Assembly (NCBI GenBank): GCA_003213695.1
Contig: QCMO01000001.1
Location: 17,617 to 81,616, forward strand
Length of the DNA stretch: 64,000 nt
Direction: 5' to 3'
Source: Pelagibacteraceae bacterium AG-422-C23
GTDB taxonomy: Bacteria; Pseudomonadota; Alphaproteobacteria; Pelagibacterales; Pelagibacteraceae
Below, in pieces: positions 56,990 through 64,000 of this stretch (its first letter is position 1; the number at the start of each line of letters is the position of its first letter). Made by a program: the position numbers and the translations under genes. The notes beneath the pieces were generated by a model that saw only the letters and a program-made list of their open reading frames with translations, made no database searches and had not been told where the DNA came from.

Positions 56990-58491
56990 TAAAAAATTCC
57001 CTTTTTAAAATTTCTTTTAATCTTATTTTTTCTAACTTCTAAATTTAATTTATCTAATTGACCTGCTTTTAGTTTTTTAAGATTTTGTACCACTTTTAAA
57101 AATCTATCACTTTCTTTTTTATTAAGTATATTTTCAGTTAATGTTAAAAATTTGTTTATATAATTTTTTCTTTTAAAAGGACGTCTTCCATAAGGATGAG
57201 CATCAGCAACACCTTGCTCTTCAATGATTTTTTTACCATTTTTAAGGGTTATTACTACCTTAGCTCCAAAAGCTTTTTTTCTGGGATTTTGATCATGATA
57301 TCTTTTTGTCCATTTCTTATCTTCGTGAGTTTTTATTGATCTCCAAATTTTTACTGTGCTTTTTCTTTTAGCTCTTGCTTTTGTGTAAGATTTTACATGA
57401 TGCCAAGTACCATCCTCTAATGCTACAGCAAATATATACATTATTGAATGATCTAATGTTTCTCTACTTGCATTAGGATCCATTTTCTGAGGATCATTTG
57501 AACCAGTTCCGATTACATAGTGAGTATGATGACTAGTATAGATGTCTATTTTTTTTATTTGGTTTAAATTTTGAACTTTCTTTTTAAGTTTTTTGGCTAA
57601 ATCAATTAAAGCCTGGGATTGATATTCGGCTGAATATTCTTTTGTGTATGTTTCAAGTATTGCTTTTTTTGACTCACCTTTTTTTGGAAGTGGAACTTTG
57701 TATAATGCTTTTTTACCATCAAGAATTCTTGCAATTACACTGTCTTCACCTTCATAGATTGGACTTGGCGCACCCTCACCACGCATTACTCTATCTACTG
57801 CTTCTATGGCTAACTTACCTGCATGTGCTGGGGCGAATGCCTTCCAACTTGATATTTCTCCTTTTCTTGATTGTCTGGTAGATATTGTTGTGTGTAATGC
57901 TTGTTGAACCGCTTGATAAATTGTTTCTGTATTTAATCTCAACATTGCACCTAGACCTGCAGCTACACTTGGTCCTAAGTGAGCTATATGATCAACCTTA
58001 TGTTTATGTAAACAAATTCCTTTAACTAAATTAACTTGAACTTCATAAGCAGTTATGATTCCCCTTAAAAGATCTAAACCACTTTTTTTATTTTGTTGTG
58101 CTACACTTATAAGAGGCGGTATATTATCACCAGGATGACTGTAGTCTGCTGCTAAAAAAGTATCATGAAAATCCAGTTCCCTTACAGCAGTTCCATTTGA
58201 CCATGCAGCCCACTCACAATCGAATTTAAACTTATTATTAATTCCAAATAATGTAGCACCATTTTTTCTTGAATGTTTTAATGCCATTTCTCTTGAAGAA
58301 ATTACTGGTCTTCTATTAAGAGATGCAATTGCAACAGATGCATTATCAATAATTCTATTTATGACCATTTCAATAGAATCTTTATTTAATTTTGCATTAT
58401 CACTTGCTATTTCAGCAATCTTCCAGGCAAGTTGATTTTTTTTTGGTAAATTGATTTTAGATGGATAAACTTTAACTTTATGAACTATCAA
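56989..58491 (-). CDS. prpD: 2-methylcitrate dehydratase
   Basis: MmgE/PrpD family: [36 protein letters not shown]. Confidence 0.92.
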   Translation of the reverse strand: MIVHKVKVYPSKINLPKKNQLAWKIAEIASDNAKLNKDSIEMVINRIIDNASVAIASLNRRPVISSREMALKHSRKNGATLFGINNKFKFDCEWAAWSNGTAVRELDFHDTFLAADYSHPGDNIPPLISVAQQNKKSGLDLLRGIITAYEVQVNLVKGICLHKHKVDHIAHLGPSVAAGLGAMLRLNTETIYQAVQQALHTTISTRQSRKGEISSWKAFAPAHAGKLAIEAVDRVMRGEGAPSPIYEGEDSVIARILDGKKALYKVPLPKKGESKKAILETYTKEYSAEYQSQALIDLAKKLKKKVQNLNQIKKIDIYTSHHTHYVIGTGSNDPQKMDPNASRETLDHSIMYIFAVALEDGTWHHVKSYTKARAKRKSTVKIWRSIKTHEDKKWTKRYHDQNPRKKAFGAKVVITLKNGKKIIEEQGVADAHPYGRRPFKRKNYINKFLTLTENILNKKESDRFLKVVQNLKKLKAGQLDKLNLEVRKNKIKRNFKKGIF

Positions 58492-58545
58492 AATAACTCC
58501 TTACTTTCGAGTTTGTTTTTAATAGTTAAAAAAAAATAATCAATA

Positions 58546-59235
58546 TTAAAGATATTGTAATACAATTTTTTCAATACCCACAAAGTCTTTTACTAAGTGA
58601 TTATGATATATTTCAGTTGTTTTTTTTTCTGTGTAACCGTCTTCTAATAAGATAATTGGCATACCAGCATTTTTTGCTGCACTAGAATCAGTTTCACTAT
58701 CACCAATCATTAAAGTTTTTTTGATATCACCACCTAATATTTCAACAACAGAAGTTAAATGTCTTGGATCAGGCTTACAATAATCAAAAGTGTTGTGACC
58801 GGCAACGTAATCAAAAAAATCATTGATACCGATTTTTTTCAAAAGATCGATAGCTAGATGTTCTTGTTTATTAGTACAAACAGCCATTGATATTTTTTTT
58901 GTCTTACACCAAATTAAAAATTCTTTAACGCCATTTATAAGAGTACTTTCATTGACAATATTTTTTCCATAAAAATCAACAAAGTCTTTGACCATTTCTT
59001 TTTTAATTTTTTCATCATTAACTTTTCCAAACTCTTTTTTAGCTTGTCCCCAAATTGATCTACCGAGCATAGCTCCTGCACCTTGTCCAACTAAATTTCT
59101 GATCTCTTCAGTAGATTTTGTTGGATATCCAAACTTTTTCATTACATGATTGTGTGCACGCATCAAATCTGGCGCTGTATCCACCAATGTTCCATCCAAA
59201 TCAAAAAGAATTGTGTAAAGTTGTGTCATAATCAA
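58546..59235 (-). CDS. gph: Phosphoglycolate phosphatase-like HAD hydrolase
   Basis: ILFDLDGTLVDTAPDLMRAHN, MIGDSETDSSAAKNAGMPIILL; start may be MTQ two codons in. Confidence 0.9.
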   Translation of the reverse strand: MIMTQLYTILFDLDGTLVDTAPDLMRAHNHVMKKFGYPTKSTEEIRNLVGQGAGAMLGRSIWGQAKKEFGKVNDEKIKKEMVKDFVDFYGKNIVNESTLINGVKEFLIWCKTKKISMAVCTNKQEHLAIDLLKKIGINDFFDYVAGHNTFDYCKPDPRHLTSVVEILGGDIKKTLMIGDSETDSSAAKNAGMPIILLEDGYTEKKTTEIYHNHLVKDFVGIEKIVLQYL

Positions 59236-59300
59236 AAGTATTTTTAAGAAATATTTTGTGAATTAAGAAATATATATACTTAATATAAAGAATTTCCTAG

Positions 59301-59924
59301 ATGAAACAGTTAAAATTACAAAATCTACAAAATAGATTGAGAAATAAATTTTTAAAACAAGGTGTCAAAATGTTAGGACCAGAGACAATTTATTTTTCAA
59401 AAGATACAAAAATTGGAAAAAATGTAATTATTGAACCATATGTTGTTATTGGTATCAAGGTAAGAATTGGAAACAATGTAATCATCAAATCTTTTTCCCA
59501 TTTAGAAAATTGCAAAGTTGAAAACAAAGTTGACATAGGTCCCTACGCAAGAATAAGACCTGGTGTAACTTTAAAAGAAGGTTCTAAAATTGGTAATTTT
59601 GTTGAAATTAAAAAAAGTATAGTTGGTAAAAAATCAAAAGTTAATCATTTGTCATACATAGGAGATAGTAAAATAGGTACTTCAGTAAATGTTGGAGCGG
59701 GAACGATAACTTGTAATTATGATGGATTTAAAAAAAGTAAAACAACAATAAAAAATAATGTTTTTATCGGATCCAATTCATCTTTAGTTGCTCCATTAAC
59801 TATTGAAGAAGATAGTGTAGTTGGTGCAGGTTCTGTAATTACAAAAAAAGTAAGAAAAAAATCTCTGGCTTTGACAAGAACTTTGCAGACAGAAGTAAAA
59901 AATTATAAAAGAAAGAGTAAATAA
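59301..59924 (+). CDS. Stand-alone GlmU C-terminal acetyltransferase-like hexapeptide protein
   Basis: NVGAGTITCNYDGFKK signature, RIRPGVTLKEGSKIGNFVEIKKS, no N-terminal uridylyltransferase domain. Confidence 0.88.
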   Translation: MKQLKLQNLQNRLRNKFLKQGVKMLGPETIYFSKDTKIGKNVIIEPYVVIGIKVRIGNNVIIKSFSHLENCKVENKVDIGPYARIRPGVTLKEGSKIGNFVEIKKSIVGKKSKVNHLSYIGDSKIGTSVNVGAGTITCNYDGFKKSKTTIKNNVFIGSNSSLVAPLTIEEDSVVGAGSVITKKVRKKSLALTRTLQTEVKNYKRKSK

Positions 59925-59926
59925 CA

Positions 59927-61747
59927 ATGTGTGGAATAATAGGAATAAATAGTAATAAACCTGTTTCAGTTTCAATTATTAATTCTTTAAAAAAATTAGA
60001 ATATAGAGGTTACGACTCAGCAGGTATTGCTACACTTTCTAGTGGTTTGATTAATGAGGTAAAATCAGAAGGAAGAGTAGATAAACTTGAAAAAAATTCT
60101 TTAGTACAAAATATGGAAGGCACTATAGGCATTGGTCATGTTAGATGGGCAACTCATGGATTACCCAATAGTATAAATGCACATCCGCATTCATCTCAAA
60201 ATGTTTCAGTAGTTCATAATGGTATAATAGAAAATTCGACATTATTAAAAAAATTTTTGGTAGGAAAGGGTCATACATTTAAATCTCAGACAGACACCGA
60301 AGTAATTGTTCATTTGATAACAGAACATTTAAAAACTGAAGATATAGTAAGCTCTATTCAAAAAACTTTAAAATCACTTCATGGAAGTTTTGCTTTAGGA
60401 ATTATATTTAGAGATCAACCAGATTTAATAGTAGGAGCAAGAAGAGGTTCACCTTTAGCAGTTGGCTACGGTCCAAATGAAAACTATTTAGGCTCTGACT
60501 CTTACGCTTTAAAAGCGATGACCAATAAAATTACTTATCTTGATGATGGCGAATTTTGCATCATAAAAAAAGATCATGTAGAGTTTTTTAATGAGGAAGG
60601 GACGAAAATAAATAAAAAAGTTTTAGAACTATCTTCAGATGAAGAAAAATATGACAAGGGTGATTACAAGCATTTCATGGCTAAAGAAATTGAAGAACAG
60701 CCAACTACTTTAAAAAACGGAATTAAAGAATATGTTGATAATACAAATAATGATATCAATATTTTTAACTTCCCCTGGAAAGTAGATGAAATTTCCTCAA
60801 TTACTTTGATTGGTTGTGGTACAGCTTACCACAGCTGCTTAATGGCTAAATATTGGTTTGAAGAATTAACCTCCTTAGATGTGAGTGTAGATATTGCATC
60901 TGAATTCAGATACAGAAAAAATAGATTTAAAAAAGAAACTTTATATGTTTTTGTTTCTCAATCAGGAGAAACAGCAGACACTTATGCTGCCTTAGATTTG
61001 TGCAAAAAAAATGGAATGAAAACTTGTGCTGTTGTAAATGTTATTGAAAGCTCTATAGCCAGAGACTCTGAGTTTGTTTTACCTATTCATTGTGGAACAG
61101 AAATTGGTGTAGCATCTACAAAGGCTTTTTTGGGACAAATATTGATACTTTATATTTTATCTCTAAAACTTGGGTTATTAAGAAAAGATTTAAAAAAAGA
61201 GACATTTACTCAAAAACTTAAAGATTTAAAAGAATTACCAAAATTAGTTGACCAAACTCTACTTACAGATAATAAGATACAAACTATATCCAATACCTTT
61301 AATGAAGCAAAAGGATCAATGTTTTTAGGAAGAGGATTTTCATATCCTATCGCATTGGAAGGTGCTTTAAAGTTAAAGGAATTATCATATATTCATGCAG
61401 AAGGTTATCCAGCTGGAGAAATGAAACATGGACCATTAGCTCTAATAGAAGAAGGAATGCCAGTAGTAGTTTTAGCACCAAGAGATAATTATTATAAAAA
61501 AACTATTTCCAATATGCAGGAAGTTATTGCTAGAGGAGCAAAAGTCTTATTGATTACAAATAAAAGTAAAAATGAAGTTGTTTCAGAGAATATTTGGGAA
61601 ACTTTAGAGGTTGAGAGTACTAATGAGGATTTATTACCTTTTCTTTTAACAATACCTTTGCAAAAATTAGCTTATTATTCTGCATTAAAAAAAGGTTTTG
61701 ACATAGATAAGCCAAGAAATTTAGCTAAATCTGTAACCGTTGAATAA
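59927..61747 (+). CDS. glmS: Glutamine--fructose-6-phosphate aminotransferase
   Basis: MCGIIGINSNKPV, YRGYDSAGIATL, two SIS domains, C-term KPRNLAKSVTVE. Confidence 0.96.
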   Translation: MCGIIGINSNKPVSVSIINSLKKLEYRGYDSAGIATLSSGLINEVKSEGRVDKLEKNSLVQNMEGTIGIGHVRWATHGLPNSINAHPHSSQNVSVVHNGIIENSTLLKKFLVGKGHTFKSQTDTEVIVHLITEHLKTEDIVSSIQKTLKSLHGSFALGIIFRDQPDLIVGARRGSPLAVGYGPNENYLGSDSYALKAMTNKITYLDDGEFCIIKKDHVEFFNEEGTKINKKVLELSSDEEKYDKGDYKHFMAKEIEEQPTTLKNGIKEYVDNTNNDINIFNFPWKVDEISSITLIGCGTAYHSCLMAKYWFEELTSLDVSVDIASEFRYRKNRFKKETLYVFVSQSGETADTYAALDLCKKNGMKTCAVVNVIESSIARDSEFVLPIHCGTEIGVASTKAFLGQILILYILSLKLGLLRKDLKKETFTQKLKDLKELPKLVDQTLLTDNKIQTISNTFNEAKGSMFLGRGFSYPIALEGALKLKELSYIHAEGYPAGEMKHGPLALIEEGMPVVVLAPRDNYYKKTISNMQEVIARGAKVLLITNKSKNEVVSENIWETLEVESTNEDLLPFLLTIPLQKLAYYSALKKGFDIDKPRNLAKSVTVE

Positions 61748-61776
61748 AAAAAAAACTCTGATACAACAATCTTAGG

Positions 61777-63162
61777 TTGAACATGAAAAATTGGAAAGTA
61801 AATAGCTGGAGAAAATATCCAGTAAAACATATTCCGGAATATCCGGATAAAAAAGAATTGGATCAAGTTTTAAATAAAATTAAAACTTTTCCACCTCTTG
61901 TTTTTGCTGGTGAGACTAGACATTTGAAACAACAACTTGCTGATGTTGTTGATGGAAAAGCGTTTTTATTACAAGGGGGTGATTGTGCTGAAAGTTTTGC
62001 AGAATTTCATCCTGATAATATTAGAGATACTTTTAAATTAATGTTGCAAATGTCATTGGTTTTAACTTATTCAGCATCATTGCCAGTTGTAAAATTAGGT
62101 AGAATTGCTGGACAGTTTTCTAAACCAAGAAGTTCACCTGTCGAAATAAAAAATGGTGTCGAATTACCAAGTTACTTAGGTGACAATATTAATGGAATTG
62201 AATTTAGTGAAAAAGCAAGAGTACCTGATCCTAAAAGATTATTTAAAGCATATTCACAATCTGCAGCAACTTTAAATTTAGTCAGAGCTTTTTGCCATGG
62301 TGGATTTGCAGATTTAAAAAAAGTACATACTTGGAACTTAGGTTTTATTAAAAAAAGTCCTGAAGCAAAAAGATTCAAAGAATTAGAAGACCAAATTGCT
62401 AATGCTTTAGCATTTATGGATGCATGTGGAATTAATTCAGATTTTAATAGAAGACTAAAAACAGTAAATTTTTGGACTTCACATGAAGCTTTATTATTAC
62501 CTTTTGAAGAGTCTATGACTAGAACAGACTCTACAACAGGTGAAAATCATGATACTTCAGCACACTTTGTGTGGATTGGAGATAGAACTAGACAATTAGA
62601 TGGAGGTCATGTTGAATTTTGTAGAGGAATTGAAAATCCTATCGGAATAAAATGTGGACCGACATTAAAAGCAGATGATTTAATTAATTTATGCAACAGA
62701 ATTAATCCTCAAAATGAAAAAGGTAAAATTACATTAATATCAAGGTTTGGTTGCGATAATGTTTCTAAACATTTACCCAAACTAATAAGAGCTATTAGAA
62801 AAGAGGGATTAAATGTTATTTGGTCTTGTGATCCTTGCCATGGAAACACAATGCAAGCATCAACAGGTTTTAAAACAAGACCTTTTAATAGTGTTTTAAA
62901 AGAAGTTAAAAATGTATTTGCTTGCCACCAGAGTGAAGGAAGTTATGCAGGTGGGTTACACATTGAATTAACTGGACAAAATGTGACAGAATGCACAGGT
63001 GGGGCACAAAAGATCTCAGAAAAAGATTTATCTTCAAGATATCATACTCATTGTGATCCAAGATTAAATGCTAATCAAGCCCTAGAATTAGCTTTTTTAA
63101 TTTCAGATGAGATAAAAAAGAATAGCAGCTATTCAAAAAATGCTATTCAAGTGGCATCTTAG
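61777..63162 (+). CDS. aroG: Class II 3-deoxy-7-phosphoheptulonate synthase
   Basis: FLLQGGDCAESF, VKLGRIAGQFSKPRSSP, VIWSCDPCHGNT. Confidence 0.94.
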   Translation: MNMKNWKVNSWRKYPVKHIPEYPDKKELDQVLNKIKTFPPLVFAGETRHLKQQLADVVDGKAFLLQGGDCAESFAEFHPDNIRDTFKLMLQMSLVLTYSASLPVVKLGRIAGQFSKPRSSPVEIKNGVELPSYLGDNINGIEFSEKARVPDPKRLFKAYSQSAATLNLVRAFCHGGFADLKKVHTWNLGFIKKSPEAKRFKELEDQIANALAFMDACGINSDFNRRLKTVNFWTSHEALLLPFEESMTRTDSTTGENHDTSAHFVWIGDRTRQLDGGHVEFCRGIENPIGIKCGPTLKADDLINLCNRINPQNEKGKITLISRFGCDNVSKHLPKLIRAIRKEGLNVIWSCDPCHGNTMQASTGFKTRPFNSVLKEVKNVFACHQSEGSYAGGLHIELTGQNVTECTGGAQKISEKDLSSRYHTHCDPRLNANQALELAFLISDEIKKNSSYSKNAIQVAS

Positions 63163-63200
63163 GCCATTGCTTTAAAGCATAAGGTTGTTAAATATAAATT

Positions 63201-63938
63201 ATGAGTCCTTCAGAAAAAATAAAATATATATCTAATTGGATCAAATCATATGTTGATCAAATGCCTAAAAAAGCAGAGTCTTTAGTCATAGGTATTTCTG
63301 GCGGAATCGACTCTTCAGTCTCTAGTACTTTAAGTGCAATGACAGGTTTAAGAACAATTGTTTTGACGATGCCTATAAAACAAAAAGAAGACCAACATGA
63401 TTTGAGTTTGAGACATCAAAAATGGTTAATTGAAAAATTTAAAAATGTTGAGGCTCATACAATTAGTTTAAATAAATTATTTGAATCTTTCTCATCAACT
63501 TTAAATAAATTTGATAATGATCATGGATTTGCTAATTCTAGAGCTAGATTAAGAATGACCACTCTCTATCAAGTTGCAGCAGCAAATAATGGAATAGTAG
63601 TAGGAACTGGCAATAAGGTCGAAGATTTTGGGGTTGGCTTTTATACAAAATATGGTGATGGTGGAGTAGATATATCACCTTTAGCTGATTGTAATAAAAG
63701 TGAAGTTTGGGAACTTGGTAAAGAATTAGGTATATTAAAAGAAATAATAGACGCTCCTCCGACAGATGGTCTTTGGGATGATGGTAGAACTGATGAAGGA
63801 CAACTAGGTTTTAAATATGAGGATTTAGAAGATGCCATGACAAATCCCGACTCACCTCACAAAGCAGAATACGAAAAAATTAGAAAACAAAACTTGCATA
63901 AAATGGAGCCTATTCCAGTATGCAAGATTCCTAGTTAA
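63201..63938 (+). CDS. nadE: NAD+ synthase
   Basis: VIGISGGIDSSVSSTL, VVGTGNKVEDFGVGFYTKYGDGGVDISPLADCNKSEV. Confidence 0.93.
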   Translation: MSPSEKIKYISNWIKSYVDQMPKKAESLVIGISGGIDSSVSSTLSAMTGLRTIVLTMPIKQKEDQHDLSLRHQKWLIEKFKNVEAHTISLNKLFESFSSTLNKFDNDHGFANSRARLRMTTLYQVAAANNGIVVGTGNKVEDFGVGFYTKYGDGGVDISPLADCNKSEVWELGKELGILKEIIDAPPTDGLWDDGRTDEGQLGFKYEDLEDAMTNPDSPHKAEYEKIRKQNLHKMEPIPVCKIPS

Positions 63939-64000
63939 TCAAATAGATTAACAAATCAATAAATAGGGTATATTTCTTAATCAATTAAAATGGATATTTT

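Noticed and set aside
1-64000. CRISPR arrays, tandem repeats, IS elements, prophage genes, rRNA
   Set aside because: Looked for repeated spacers, transposase/integrase motifs and rRNA signatures; none visible.

Overview
This is an AT-rich, gene-dense, streamlined alphaproteobacterial window. Gene content, very short spacers and overlapping genes look SAR11/Pelagibacterales-like; this is an inference from gene content, no search was run. I support about 58 protein genes, one tRNA-Met(CAT), one frameshifted SMR gene and several intrinsic terminators or dyad elements. No rRNA, CRISPR, IS element or prophage is visible. Main modules: (1) a taurine/organosulfonate island (tauABC, taurine:pyruvate aminotransferase, alanine dehydrogenase, plus PTA-family, HisD/HpsN-like and LDH2-family dehydrogenase genes) with no xsc in the window and a TauC carrying an extra ~350-aa N-terminal region; (2) a compact polyamine/MTA recycling cluster (apt <> mtnP-mtnA-class II aldolase-speD::speE fusion); (3) a surface-glycan island beside tRNA-Met; (4) the methylcitrate cycle genes prpDBC; (5) nrdAB with candidate NrdR boxes; (6) a stand-alone GlmU acetyltransferase domain beside glmS. 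Best candidates for follow-up are the polyamine/MTA cluster, the tau intergenic control elements (25-bp dyad, SD-occluding hairpin, tauA-tauB terminator), the extended TauC, and a two-gene tail-anchored micro-protein pair next to a regulator with two winged-helix-like segments.
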